Assembly (NCBI RefSeq): GCF_035607555.1
Contig: NZ_JAVHWZ010000002.1
Span: 310,001 to 374,000, forward strand
Source: Candidatus Bealeia paramacronuclearis
GTDB lineage: Bacteria; Pseudomonadota; Alphaproteobacteria; UBA9655
Length of the DNA stretch: 64,000 nt
Direction of reading: 5' to 3'
Shown here one piece after another: positions 19,250-30,789 of this stretch. The first letter of the stretch is position 1. The number at the start of each line of letters is the position of its first letter. A program made the position numbers and the translations under genes. The notes beneath the pieces are model-generated. The model searched no databases and was not told the origin of the DNA. It worked only from the letters and a program-made list of their open reading frames with translations.

Positions 19250-19388
19250 TTTATACGCGCATAAAACCATGGGGCTTGTCCCATGGATGAAGCGCCCCTC
19301 ATATAATTAGTGATATGAGGCAAGCGCAGCTTGAACTTGGCCTTTAGGCCAACGAGATACCACGGGGCTTGCCCCGTGGAGGTTCACT
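19250..19388 (+). repeat. 139-bp multi-hairpin repeat, copy 1 (inside IS256 gene)
   Basis: Identical over 139 bases to the complement of 61179-61317. Holds four inverted repeats in a row: CCATGGGGC...CCATGG (19267-19286), CCTCATAT/ATATGAGG (19297-19320), TTGGCCTTTAGGCCAA (19337-19352) and CCACGGGGCTTGCCCCGTGG (19360-19379). Deleting 19254-19386 restores an unbroken IS256 reading (KLIY-C-AIQKITEKW), which shows that about 133 bp were inserted into a working gene. No ORF inside. Behaves like a MITE- or REP-like mobile palindromic element. Confidence 0.85.
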
Positions 19389-19558
19389 GCGCAATTCAAA
19401 AAATTACGGAGAAATGGACAGCGCCTTTGCAAAATTGGGCTTTGACGATTTCTCAGTTCGATGTATATTTTGAAGGAAGGCTCCAACTGGGGTCTATGTT
19501 TAACCGCTGACACAGTTAGTTGAACACTCTCATTTAAAAGTTAAGGAGAAAATAAAAA

Positions 19559-19894
19559 ATGAAAAAATTAGGGATGAGTATCTATTTTACTGCAAACGTT
19601 TTGGTTTTGGGAAGTTTATATGCCACATCAAAAACAGAAGTTGTTGATATTAATGCAAAAATTCCGTTTGATTGTATAGAAGGCAATGCTCCAGTACAAT
19701 TGTATTGTCTTGAGATGACAGACTGGCAAGACGGCGAAGGCAACTGCAATTTGGGCCCCACGAGCCTAACAGGTGTAACGCAACCAGATCCTGGTAATGG
19801 GACAACAAAGCCTTGTAATAATCCTGGAGTCAATTCCTTGGTAGAGACTTGCAAGAGTTTTCTCAAAAATCAAAATATAAAGGCCATTGCATAA
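19559..19894 (+). CDS. Small secreted protein, 3' end replaced by IS5
   Basis: Up to 111 residues with a signal peptide (MKKLGMSIYFTANVLVLGSL) and a mature part with four cysteines and a PDPGNGTTKPCNNPG loop. GGAGA precedes the ATG by about ten bases. The final codons (AIA, stop) come from the inverted repeat of the IS5-family element at 19883, so the original C-terminus is lost or lies beyond. No family recognised; fits the set of small exported proteins in this window. Confidence 0.6.
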   Translation: MKKLGMSIYFTANVLVLGSLYATSKTEVVDINAKIPFDCIEGNAPVQLYCLEMTDWQDGEGNCNLGPTSLTGVTQPDPGNGTTKPCNNPGVNSLVETCKSFLKNQNIKAIA

Positions 19895-21075
19895 TTAATA
19901 AAAATTCCAACTGAGGTCCTGAAAAGCTAATTTTTGAGTTTTTTAAATTGAGGGGGATGATATTTTTCTTCGTCTCTTTGTTCTTTTTTTGCTCAAATAC
20001 TCACTTAACTCGCCTGATTTATCCATAAGCAACCTTATTTGTGGCCTTTAAGAGGTTAAAGGCTATGGCTTTTAGGGCCATTTGTCCTTGAACTTTGGGT
20101 GTTGTAAAATAGGATGCTCTCGTGAATTTGAATTTTCGTTTTAAGGTTCCAAATCCTTGTTCCACCCTATATCGAATCTTCGAAATCATCCGGTTAAATA
20201 CTTTTTGCCAATGGGTTAAGGGCTTATTTCTTTTCGCTTTCTCCATCAACCCGTTCTTAATCCCCTTAGACCTCAGCAAGTCTTTGTTTCCTTGGGAAGC
20301 ATACCCTTTGTCTCCATAAAGCCTCTTATCTCGACGCTTCTTCACAACCTCTTCCAACTCTCTCACTTCAGAGACATGCGCAGGCGTCACGTGAACCTGA
20401 TCAATATATCCGTCCTCCTGGTCAATGACCATAAAGCCTTTGTACCCAAAATAGCTCCGTTTCCCCTTCTTAAGCCATGTGGCATCTGGATCTTTGGAAA
20501 GGGTTACCTGCTCTTCAACAGCATATTCCTTGTCTTCTTCACGATCAACAGCCATCCCCTCCATTTCTTTCCGAGGACGTGCCGCTGATTCGATAAGCGT
20601 CGCATCTATAATCGCTCCTTGGGATTCTTTCACTTTTAATCCCTTTTGTTCTAGTTGATAATTGATCATTGCAAGGAGGTATTCCCAAAGGTTTTGACTG
20701 ATCAACAAGTTGCGAAATCGACAGAGCGTCGTATGATCAGGCACCTTTTCCAACCCCGTGATGACCATAAAGTCCAACCGAACCCTCAAGGCTTCTTCCA
20801 ACCCCTCATCGCTTAAGCTATGCCAAGCCTGCAAAATCAACGCCTTCAGTAAATTGACTGGTACGTACCCATTGGGGCCATAGCCAGATCTTCCTAGTTT
20901 CCCCATATTTTGCTTTACACTCTCCCAGTCGATAAGGCTAAAAGCTTGGATAAGTTGACTGTTCTTTAAACGCTCTCTGGCTTCACGATTTAAAAAGGAC
21001 ATTTTCGATCACTCCTGCTTTTCGGACTTTCCTCAGTATATCCTTTCTCTCCTCATCCCTCAATTATGCAATGGT
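19883..21075 (-). mobile_element. IS5-family element, copy 1 of 3
   Basis: About 1.19 kb with ends sharing CCATTGCATAATT in inverted orientation (19884-19896, 21062-21074). Encloses one intact transposase. Near-identical copies at 32827-34019 and 61353-62545. Confidence 0.92.
20019..21002 (-). CDS. IS5-family transposase
   Basis: 327 residues. N-terminal DUF772-type region (SGYGPNGYVPVNLLKALILQ) and DDE core: GAIIDATLIESAARP, RLYGDKGYASQGNK and RYRVEQGFGTLKRKF. Intact; the protein equals that at 61426 and differs from that at 32900 by one residue (Arg6 instead of Cys6), which indicates recent movement. Lies between a secreted-protein gene it truncates and an unrelated ORF it also cuts. Confidence 0.95.
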   Translation of the reverse strand: MSFLNREARERLKNSQLIQAFSLIDWESVKQNMGKLGRSGYGPNGYVPVNLLKALILQAWHSLSDEGLEEALRVRLDFMVITGLEKVPDHTTLCRFRNLLISQNLWEYLLAMINYQLEQKGLKVKESQGAIIDATLIESAARPRKEMEGMAVDREEDKEYAVEEQVTLSKDPDATWLKKGKRSYFGYKGFMVIDQEDGYIDQVHVTPAHVSEVRELEEVVKKRRDKRLYGDKGYASQGNKDLLRSKGIKNGLMEKAKRNKPLTHWQKVFNRMISKIRYRVEQGFGTLKRKFKFTRASYFTTPKVQGQMALKAIAFNLLKATNKVAYG

Positions 21076-21401
21076 CTTTGGAAAGTTATTTGAGAACTAA
21101 AATGGGGCCGTCCTTAGATGACGCCTTATATCAGCAGGCCTTTATTGTTGTGCTTGAGGCGCTTCTTCCATTTTTTGATCAAGATGTTCAAGAGATGCTT
21201 TTGATTGTCGCAAAAAAATTACAAGAAGGATATCCTTGTCCGGCCTCTCAGGTTGCCGCGGGATCTCTTTGTTGCGGAAGCTTGGTTGCCACATGTGTTG
21301 AGCATATTGTACGAGGTGCCATCATCGCTCCCTTTCCTAAATTTCATTATATCAACTTACACCGTACACTCGAAAGTACCGCAGACCCCCTTCTTAAATA
21401 A
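21066..21401 (+). CDS. Hypothetical protein, 5' end cut by IS5
   Basis: 111 residues; the first three (MQW) are encoded by the IS5 inverted repeat, so the natural start is lost, unless translation begins at the internal ATG 21102 (MGPSLDDALYQQ). The stretch FIVVLEALLPFFDQDVQEM reads like a genuine helical domain. The tail is Cys-containing. No family recognised. It ends 14 bases before the first acyltransferase and may have been co-transcribed with it. Confidence 0.4.
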   Translation: MQWSLESYLRTKMGPSLDDALYQQAFIVVLEALLPFFDQDVQEMLLIVAKKLQEGYPCPASQVAAGSLCCGSLVATCVEHIVRGAIIAPFPKFHYINLHRTLESTADPLLK

Positions 21402-21414
21402 GGATCATTTACCG

Positions 21415-22176
21415 ATGAAAAGTATTACGCACGAAAGGCGAAAACAGCAAAGCGACTATCTTGATCAACATTATGACCGGAGGGGACATCACTTTAGTTC
21501 TGTTCTTGCTGATTCAGCATTATTGGAGCGTTTTTATTATGATCTTAGGTACATTTCTTATATTAAAGAAGCGCGAATTCCTTTTAAAACTGATCCAAGT
21601 CTTAATAAAGTGGAAGTCGATGAATCGGATGCAAACTCACTAAAGTTTTTACTTCTTTACAAACCACTCCATCTTTTTTTAGGAGGAAACAGAATCATTC
21701 TTCCCGATGAGGAAAAAGACTATGCTGGTCTTCCTACGCTTGCCTATTCAAAGGCATTAAAAGAAATTATTCCTGAAAAAGACTGGTATCAAACAGGAGA
21801 AGTCTCACGTTTTTTGATTTCCAAGGAACGCTCTCAAATCTGTTTTGAGCATTTAAAAAAATTTGATGACTCTTTAACTTTGAGGAAAATTGAAGAACAA
21901 AAACTCATCACTTTAATGTTAACGTGCTCCCAGGCGTGCCAGAAGAAAAATTTAAACATTTTAATTTTTTCTTTAGAAAAGGCGCTTATTAAGCTTTTGC
22001 AAAAAAATGATATTCTCCTCATCCCCACCAACGAAGATATTGAGTATCATGGGAACGTTCAAACGGCTGTGTTGTATTTTGATCGTGCCCTGGAGCATAT
22101 AAAAAAGTGCAACCCTGCTCTTTTGGATTTTTATCTCTCGCAACCGTCATCCAATAGTCAAAGTGAGTTTTATTAA
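21415..22176 (+). CDS. LuxI-like N-acyltransferase (PEP-CTERM/exosortase-associated type), paralog 1
   Basis: 253 residues from ATG 21415 with AAGGA upstream. It follows the order of the family of N-acyl amino acid/autoinducer synthase-like GNAT proteins: YYDLRYISYIKEA near residue 41 (start of the fold), DESDANSLKFLLL, LGGNRIILP (substrate strand with Arg), GEVSRFLISKERS (E-x-SRF motif), a helical middle and a final DIEYHGNVQTAVLYFD. Such enzymes load an acyl chain from acyl-ACP onto an amine. The paralog at 22188 follows 11 bases after the stop, so they form an operon. The homology is recognised from motif order; substrate unknown. Confidence 0.65.
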   Translation: MKSITHERRKQQSDYLDQHYDRRGHHFSSVLADSALLERFYYDLRYISYIKEARIPFKTDPSLNKVEVDESDANSLKFLLLYKPLHLFLGGNRIILPDEEKDYAGLPTLAYSKALKEIIPEKDWYQTGEVSRFLISKERSQICFEHLKKFDDSLTLRKIEEQKLITLMLTCSQACQKKNLNILIFSLEKALIKLLQKNDILLIPTNEDIEYHGNVQTAVLYFDRALEHIKKCNPALLDFYLSQPSSNSQSEFY

Positions 22177-22187
22177 GGAGTGATCTC

Positions 22188-22934
22188 ATGGTATTGCCGT
22201 CTCAAGATCGGAGAATATCTCAATCTCACTCCTTTTTAGAAAAATATTTTGAACGGCGGGATAGCCCTTTTTTAACGATAGAGGCGAATACGCCTTATCT
22301 TAAAGAATGTTTTTTTCGTTTAAGGCATGATGCTTTTGTAAAAGATACGAGATCTCTGAAAAACATTGAACCACATCCTATTTATAAGGATTGTGATGTC
22401 GATATTTATGATGAAAATGCTTTTCATTTTCTGACAACTTTTCGTCCGCTTGATATTTTTATTGGGGGAATCCGGCTTATTCGGCCCACCCCAAAATACA
22501 GACGATTGACATTCCCAAGTGCAGAATTTTCCGATCCCTTACATAATTTTGTTGAAGCTGTAGGAGCTGAAAATTGTTTGGAACTCTCTCGTTTTATGCT
22601 TTCTAAAAGCCGCATGCAATTTGTAGATGAACACACACAAGATAAGGCTCTTGCAAATGCATCGCCCTTTGCGCCCACCATAGGATTTCTTATTCAAAAG
22701 ATTTATCAGGTAGCTCAGGATCAAAAGGCCTCTTACCTGATTACAAGCCTTGATGCCTATCTGATTCGTATTTTCAGACAAATGCATATTGAGTTTATAT
22801 CTGTGGGGCATGCAATTCCTGAGCTTGGAAATCTCCATCCCTGTTATTTGGACATAGAAAAAAGTCTCAAAACCTTGGCTTCCAAAAATCCAAAGCTTTA
22901 TTATTTTCTAACGGAAGAAGCTATCCAGGAATAA
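22188..22934 (+). CDS. LuxI-like N-acyltransferase (PEP-CTERM/exosortase-associated type), paralog 2
   Basis: 248 residues, GGAG seven bases before the ATG. Motifs in order: FFRLRHDAFVKDTR, YDENAFHFLTTFRP, FIGGIRLIRP, NCLELSRFMLSKSR, then YLITSLDAYLIRIFRQMHI and GNLHPCYLDIEKSL. The ELSRF motif and the GxxRL strand are classical for acyl-homoserine-lactone-synthase-like proteins. It is clearly a diverged sister of the gene upstream. It faces atpC head-to-tail with only three bases between stop codons. No exosortase gene or PEP-CTERM protein is in the window, so the partner system is not seen. Confidence 0.7.
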   Translation: MVLPSQDRRISQSHSFLEKYFERRDSPFLTIEANTPYLKECFFRLRHDAFVKDTRSLKNIEPHPIYKDCDVDIYDENAFHFLTTFRPLDIFIGGIRLIRPTPKYRRLTFPSAEFSDPLHNFVEAVGAENCLELSRFMLSKSRMQFVDEHTQDKALANASPFAPTIGFLIQKIYQVAQDQKASYLITSLDAYLIRIFRQMHIEFISVGHAIPELGNLHPCYLDIEKSLKTLASKNPKLYYFLTEEAIQE

Positions 22935-22937
22935 AGC

Positions 22938-23345
22938 CTATTTTTGGGAAACAAGTGCCATCAATTTAATGCGCGCCATTTCAAGGGAACGGTCAGCTTC
23001 TTGCCTTGCTTCATGAGTTTTACTGTCTTGCGCATCTTCAAGAAGGTTTTGTATTTCAAGCTCAAGGGCTGAGCGATCCAAAGTTTCAACGGGCGTGCCT
23101 TCGGTCACAAGGGCGGTGCACCGTTCAGGGGTGATTTCAGAAAAACCTCCATCGACGAAGATTTTGACTAAAACATTGTCACCCTCATAAACAGTCACAA
23201 TGCCGGGACGTAATGTCGTTAAAAGAGGGGCATGTTGCGGTAGGACACCAATGTCTCCATCGATGCCTGGAACCACAACCATACTGACTTCCTTCTCAAA
23301 GAGGATCTTTTCAGGAGAGACTAATGAGAAGTGAATCGTTGACAT
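22938..23345 (-). CDS. atpC: ATP synthase F1 epsilon subunit
   Basis: 135 residues. N-terminal beta-sandwich (FSLVSPEKILFEKEVSMVVV, PGIDGDIGVLPQHAPLLTTL) and C-terminal helical pair (EIQNLLEDAQ, RSLEMARIKLMAL). Regulates and couples rotation in the F1 motor. Last gene of the F1 cluster, two bases after atpD; there is no obvious terminator in the three-base gap to the convergent acyltransferase gene. Confidence 0.96.
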   Translation of the reverse strand: MSTIHFSLVSPEKILFEKEVSMVVVPGIDGDIGVLPQHAPLLTTLRPGIVTVYEGDNVLVKIFVDGGFSEITPERCTALVTEGTPVETLDRSALELEIQNLLEDAQDSKTHEARQEADRSLEMARIKLMALVSQK

Positions 23346-23347
23346 AA

Positions 23348-25715
<2,368 letters not shown>

Positions 25716-25716
<1 letters not shown>

Positions 25717-27245
25717 CAGACAAAGATCTTCACAAAGTTTTCAAAGAAAGATTTAAGTTTATCCTCAGTTTTGGGACTGATTGCATGTTCTGTGCGAAGC
25801 GCCTCCAAAATATCAGGGTGCTCAAGATGAACGGCTTTTAAAGCCGCTTGCTCAAACCGATTGACATCTGATACGGGAATCTTATCAAGATACCCTTTCA
25901 CGCCTGCAAAAATGGAGATAACTTGATCTTCCACCAACATGGGAGAAAATTGAGGTTGTTTTAAAAGCTCTGTCAAGCGTTCACCGCGATTCAAAAGTTT
26001 TTGTGTGGTTGCATCCAAATCGGAGGCAAATTGGGCAAAAGCCGCCATTCCACGATATTGTGCCAATTCCAATTTAATGGACCCAGCAACTTGCTTCATG
26101 GCTTTGATTTGCGCAGCAGATCCCACACGACTCACGGAAAGCCCCACGTTAATTGCGGGACGAATTCCTTTATAGAAAAGATCCGTTTCCAGAAAGATTT
26201 GCCCATCTGTAATTGAAATCACGTTTGTAGGAATATAGGCGGAAACGTCGCCTGCTTGGGTTTCAATAATAGGAAGAGCTGTTAAAGATCCTGATCCCAA
26301 CTTATCATTTAATTTTGACGCACGCTCCAAAAGACGAGAGTGCAAATAGAAAACGTCTCCCGGATAAGCCTCGCGTCCTGGTGGGCGGCGCAGCAGCAAT
26401 GACATTTGACGATAGGCGACCGCTTGTTTGGACAAATCGTCATAAACAATCACAGCATGCATACCATTGTCGCGGAAATACTCACCCATAGCGCAACCTG
26501 CATAAGGGGCTAAGAACTGTAAAGGTGCGGGATCAGAAGCCGTTGCTGCCACAATAATCGAATATTGAAGGGCGCCTTTTTCTTCCAAAGTTTTTACAAT
26601 TTGCGCAACCGTTGAACGTTTTTGCCCAATGGCGACATAAACGCAATAGAGTTTTTTGCTTTCGTCCGAGCCTTCGTTAATTTTCTTTTGGTTTAAGAAA
26701 GTATCAATGGCAATTGCGGTTTTTCCGGTTTGACGATCTCCAATGATCAGTTCGCGTTGACCGCGTCCCACGGGCACCAAAGCATCAATGGCTTTAAGGC
26801 CAGTTTGTACAGGCTCATGGACGGATTTACGGGTCACAATTCCGGGCGCTTTGACTTCCACACGCTGGCCTTTCACATCTTTAAGAGGGCCTTTCCCATC
26901 AATGGGATTGCCCAAAGCATCAACAACACGCCCCAAAAGGCCGCGTCCAATGGGCACGTCCACAATGTGGCCGGTGCGTTTGACGGTATCGCCTTCGCTA
27001 ATGCCTCGGTCATCTCCAAAGATCACGATACCGACGTTGTCTTTTTCAAGGTTAAGTGCCATACCACGCACCCCTGAGGAGAACTCGACCATTTCACCGG
27101 CCTGAACTTTATCTAATCCCCACACGCGGGCAATCCCATCACCTACGCTCAGAATTTGGCCGACTTCGGCGACTTCAGTCTTTTCGTTGAAATTTGCAAT
27201 TTGTTCTTTAAGAACTGAGGAGATTTCCGCTGCTTGGAGTTCCAT
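25716..27245 (-). CDS. atpA: ATP synthase F1 alpha subunit
   Basis: 509 residues from ATG 27245; a TTG one codon earlier is possible. GGGG lies 8 bases upstream. Non-catalytic nucleotide-binding subunit: P-loop [34 protein letters not shown] and the alpha/beta signature [17 protein letters not shown] with the catalytic Arg. Intact; starts four bases after atpH. Confidence 0.97.
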
Positions 27246-27249
27246 CAAT

Positions 27250-27807
27250 TTACCCCTTCATCATAACAGTTTTGAGTTTTGTAAGTCGGCTGCCAAAAGA
27301 GGCATCCACCATCAATGTTCCAACTTTGAGGATAGCGCCCCCCAAAAGCTCGGATTTAATTACTGGCTTTAAGGTGACTTCTTTGTCTAAGTCTTGGGAG
27401 AGTTTTTTCTCAAGTCCTGCCAATTCAGTTTTGCTTAAAGGTTGGGCCGTCTCAATCGTTCCTTGAATTTTTCCTTGTGCTTCAGAATGGGCGACATGAA
27501 AGATCTTCAAGACTTCATTCAAAAACGGCAAGCGCCCGTTTTGAGACAAAACTTTTAAAAAACGCACCGTTAAATCTTTAAGACTTAATGTTTTTGCCAA
27601 TGAAGAAATCATTTGGGTTTGATCTTCTCGGGAAATGGTTGGATTGGTCAGAAGGCGCCATTCGTTTTCCTCCGCTTCCAAAAGGGAGGCCAACGTGTTC
27701 ACATCTTTTAAAATGGAAGGCAAGGTATTTTCGTCAGAAGCCATTTCGAATAGCACTCGGCCATAACGTTGGGCCACCACATGTCTTGCTTGGCTTGATG
27801 AACTCAT
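27250..27807 (-). CDS. atpH: ATP synthase F1 delta subunit
   Basis: 185 residues; stator protein joining F1 to the F0 b subunits. Helical N-terminus ([15 protein letters not shown]), [16 protein letters not shown] and the C-terminal [20 protein letters not shown] typical of OSCP/delta. First gene of the operon; a TATAAT on the minus strand at 27837-27842 could be its -10 box but the -35 is poor. F0 genes are not here, as in many alphaproteobacteria where they form a separate cluster. Confidence 0.95.
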   Translation of the reverse strand: MSSSSQARHVVAQRYGRVLFEMASDENTLPSILKDVNTLASLLEAEENEWRLLTNPTISREDQTQMISSLAKTLSLKDLTVRFLKVLSQNGRLPFLNEVLKIFHVAHSEAQGKIQGTIETAQPLSKTELAGLEKKLSQDLDKEVTLKPVIKSELLGGAILKVGTLMVDASFGSRLTKLKTVMMKG

Positions 27808-27935
27808 ACCTTTCGCACCCTTTGCTTGAGATTATTATTATAATTTTTAACCAATTGGACATTTATCTAGCACACCCGTATGCACCTGACAATGGGAGAT
27901 GACAGGATTTTTTATAGAAGGAGGGATTTTGTGAT

Positions 27936-28185
27936 TTAAAATTCTGATTGGAGCGTCTCGAGGGAGAGCCCTGTGAGAGAGGAAATCAGTTCTAAATTCA
28001 AACCGTTCGCTTTCATCGAGCGGGCAAGTGCAAATTTTTCTTCCTCGCAACCTTCCTTGCAGTATTTAGCTATTCCTTCGGCGACGCCCGCATCATATTT
28101 CTGATCCATGGAAGCAATGCAATCGGCCTTGTATTTCTCCGCTCGCTCGTAGGCGGTCTCAAAAATTGTGGAGGTTTTTTGTGAA
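27936..28185 (-). pseudogene. Rpn/PD-(D/E)XK family transposase-nuclease, C-terminal remnant
   Basis: Reading the minus strand from about 28185 gives FETAYERAEKYKADCIA, then EEKFALARSMKANGLNLELI and GLSLETLQSEF and stop at 27936. This is the characteristic tail of Rpn-type recombination-promoting nucleases/putative transposases (ExxKxxIAxxMLxxGxxxxxIxxxTGLSxxEI). No nuclease core or start remains, so it is a relic. Confidence 0.65.
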
Positions 28186-28294
28186 TTTACGTTTCACTTA
28201 AAACCTAGACAATCCAGGCGTTGAAACCCTCGTTGGACTATCAAGGTCAAATACTATAAAATGTTTTTCTGAAAGCCTCATTTGATTAAAATCA

Positions 28295-28315
28295 GTCTCA
28301 CTTCTATCTGAACTC
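28295..28315 (-). repeat. Solo IS481-like inverted repeat
   Basis: GTCTCACTTCTATCTGAACTC is the exact complement of the left end of the IS481-like elements at 31798 and 38120. No transposase adjoins it. Confidence 0.7.
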
Positions 28316-28412
28316 AAACAGATGAGCGAATCAAATCGCAGTTGGCTTCTTGTTATTGGTGGGGTACAAAAAGGTCACGCTGAAATTACGCTAACACATT
28401 TTTCCATTTCGC

Positions 28413-28441
28413 TTGACAAGTGCATGCGAAATCGTTAGCAA
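28413..28441 (+). promoter_or_regulatory. Candidate promoter for rplU-rpmA
   Basis: Consensus -35 TTGACA at 28413-28418, 17 bases, then TAGCAA as a weak -10 at 28436-28441. It lies 70 bases before the rplU start. Sequence match only. Confidence 0.4.
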
Positions 28442-28510
28442 GTGGTCAGCTATTAATTTTTTTGGACAAGTCTGTTGCAAAGGGCTTGCCGTCACGAAGG
28501 AATCGAAAAA

Positions 28511-28921
28511 ATGTTTGCAGTCATTAAGACAGGCGGTAAGCAATATCGCGTTACTCCAAACCAACTTTTGCTCATTGAAAAAAGCGAGGGAGTTGCTGGG
28601 GACCCTATCGAATTCTCAGATGTACTGATGCTGAGCGATGGGGACGACATTAAAGTCGGTGCGCCTATTGTTTCAGGTGCGCGCGTTCAAGGTACAATCG
28701 TTGAACAAACTCGTGGTGATAAGATCATCGTCTTCAAAAAGAAGCGCCGTCATAATTATCGCCGCAAAAATGGTCATCGCCAATATTTGACAGTGGTACG
28801 TATCACTGACATCCTTGCGTCTGGCGCGACAGCTTCTCAAAAAACAGAAGCGGCTTCAGCAAAAAAGACAACCGAAAAAGCTGCTTCTGCCCCTAAAGCA
28901 AAAGCGAAGTCAAAGGAGTAA
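28511..28921 (+). CDS. rplU: 50S ribosomal protein L21
   Basis: 136 residues from ATG 28511 (AAGGA about 10 bases upstream); an earlier frame-open ATG at 28475 would add an unrelated leader. MFAVIKTGGKQYRV is the conserved start, DKIIVFKKKRRHNYRRKNGHRQ the rRNA-binding loop. The 30-residue Ala/Lys tail (KKTTEKAASAPKAKAKSKE) beyond the normal end is common in alphaproteobacterial L21. First gene of the L21-L27 operon. Confidence 0.97.
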   Translation: MFAVIKTGGKQYRVTPNQLLLIEKSEGVAGDPIEFSDVLMLSDGDDIKVGAPIVSGARVQGTIVEQTRGDKIIVFKKKRRHNYRRKNGHRQYLTVVRITDILASGATASQKTEAASAKKTTEKAASAPKAKAKSKE

Positions 28922-28927
28922 AGATCC

Positions 28928-29188
28928 ATGGCAACAAAGAAAGCCGGTGGTAGTTCCCGTAACGGTCGCGATTCAGCGGGCCGTCGTCTTGGTGTCAAGA
29001 AATTTGGCGGCGAGAATGTCATTCCAGGAAATATCATCATCCGCCAACGCGGCACAAAAGTTCACCCTGGCGATAATGTCGGCATGGGTCGCGACCATAC
29101 CCTTTTTGCGCTTGAAGGCGGACAAGTGAAGTTCACTGTCGGCACAGGTGGCAGAAGCATTGTCAATGTTATTCCTTCTACGAAGTAA
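28928..29188 (+). CDS. rpmA: 50S ribosomal protein L27
   Basis: 86 residues. [20 protein letters not shown] start and [18 protein letters not shown] are typical; the N-terminal tail reaches the peptidyl-transferase centre. Six bases after rplU. Followed by a strong hairpin, so rplU-rpmA probably form the main transcript. Confidence 0.97.
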   Translation: MATKKAGGSSRNGRDSAGRRLGVKKFGGENVIPGNIIIRQRGTKVHPGDNVGMGRDHTLFALEGGQVKFTVGTGGRSIVNVIPSTK

Positions 29189-29206
29189 TTTCACAAATTG
29201 ACGTTT

Positions 29207-30252
<1,046 letters not shown>

Positions 30253-30271
30253 GGAGCCTACCCTTTCCTAA

Positions 30272-30789
30272 GAGGCTGCCTGGTAAAACAAAAATATGAT
30301 AAGTCAAGCGGATAAATGAAAAAATGAGGAATTATAATGTATTCAACCGACTTAAAAGACGAAGAATAGAATCAGATTGAGGTGTTTTTTCAAAAAGGGA
30401 TCTACGAGGCTGTAACCCAAAGCAGCATCTCTTCTGCCATGCGACGAACTTATCAGACACAAAACAAGCCTGTGCTGTGATGGACCGGCGTGTTGATAAA
30501 TATCCCACCATCCAAGCCTATGCCGCTGATGATGGCTATAGAGGGACTGCCGTCCAACACGCCCAAACTCAACAAGGGCGTTTCCTTGAGGTTGTCGTGG
30601 GTCTCACAGGCCCTTATGTTCCCATGGCCAAACGCTGGGTCGTGTATAGAACGTTTGGCTGGATGCCTCATTCCAGAAGGCTTGCCCAGGATTATGAAAT
30701 AATCCCAGGCAATTCTGAAAATATGGTTCGTATCTCTAGGGTGAAAATTATGCTTGAAAAACTCATTTGATTTTTTTCCAGACAGTCTC
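30272..30789 (+). mobile_element. IS5-family (IS427-like) relic
   Basis: Ends GAGGCTGCCTGGTAAAA and (complement) GAGACTGTCTGGAAAAA are imperfect inverted repeats of the IS427/IS1031 type. Only 518 bp, so about 300 bp are deleted inside. Confidence 0.7.
30337..30770 (+). pseudogene. IS5-family transposase, decayed
   Basis: Starts MYSTDLKDEE then TAG in place of Trp, followed by fragments in shifting frames; the last (from 30477) holds KRWVVYRTFGWMPHSRRLAQ, matching the RWVVERTFAWL motif that carries the catalytic Glu, here changed to Tyr. Inactive. Confidence 0.7.

Larger units (their letters stand above)
17038..19490 (+). pseudogene. IS256-family (mutator) transposase, interrupted
   Basis: N-terminal part from 17038 ([37 protein letters not shown]). 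A frameshift lies at the A9 run near 17341 and a TAG replaces Tyr at about 17397. From 17411 the catalytic part continues with FLDGMYFKSRD, LIACVDGLRGFPEAI and LCIIHQIRNSLKYVASK. At 18117 it is cut by an IS4-like element, resumes with TKGAFSSESALFKLIY, is cut again at 19253 by the structured repeat and resumes AIQKITEKWTAPLQNW to FEGRL. Clearly dead. Confidence 0.85.
16971..19529 (+). mobile_element. IS256-family element carrying two later insertions
   Basis: Ends share GAGTGTT and ACTGTGTCAGC in inverted orientation (16971-16994 and 19506-19529). Subtracting an IS4-like insertion with its duplication (1088 bp) and a 133-bp structured insert leaves about 1338 bp, the usual IS256 size. The transposase is also damaged by a frameshift and a stop. 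Confidence 0.85.
28192..28510. other. Upstream region of rplU with IS scar
   Basis: No gene seen. Contains an isolated IS481-like end at 28295-28315 and a likely promoter at 28413-28441. Confidence 0.5.

Noticed and set aside
19250-19388. CRISPR-like or tRNA-like structure
   Set aside because: Hairpins differ from one another, no spacer-repeat spacing and no cloverleaf; it is a single composite element.
21205-21414. N-terminal extension of acyltransferase paralog 1 up to 21205
   Set aside because: Overlaps the upstream ORF in another frame and does not resemble the paralog; ATG 21415 has a ribosome site and aligns with paralog 2.
26730-27105. Open frames antisense to atpA
   Set aside because: Shadows of a highly conserved gene with biased codons; no ribosome site or family.
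27831-27865. Promoter of the atp operon
   Set aside because: A perfect TATAAT occurs in an AT-rich palindrome but no acceptable -35 lies 16-18 bases upstream.
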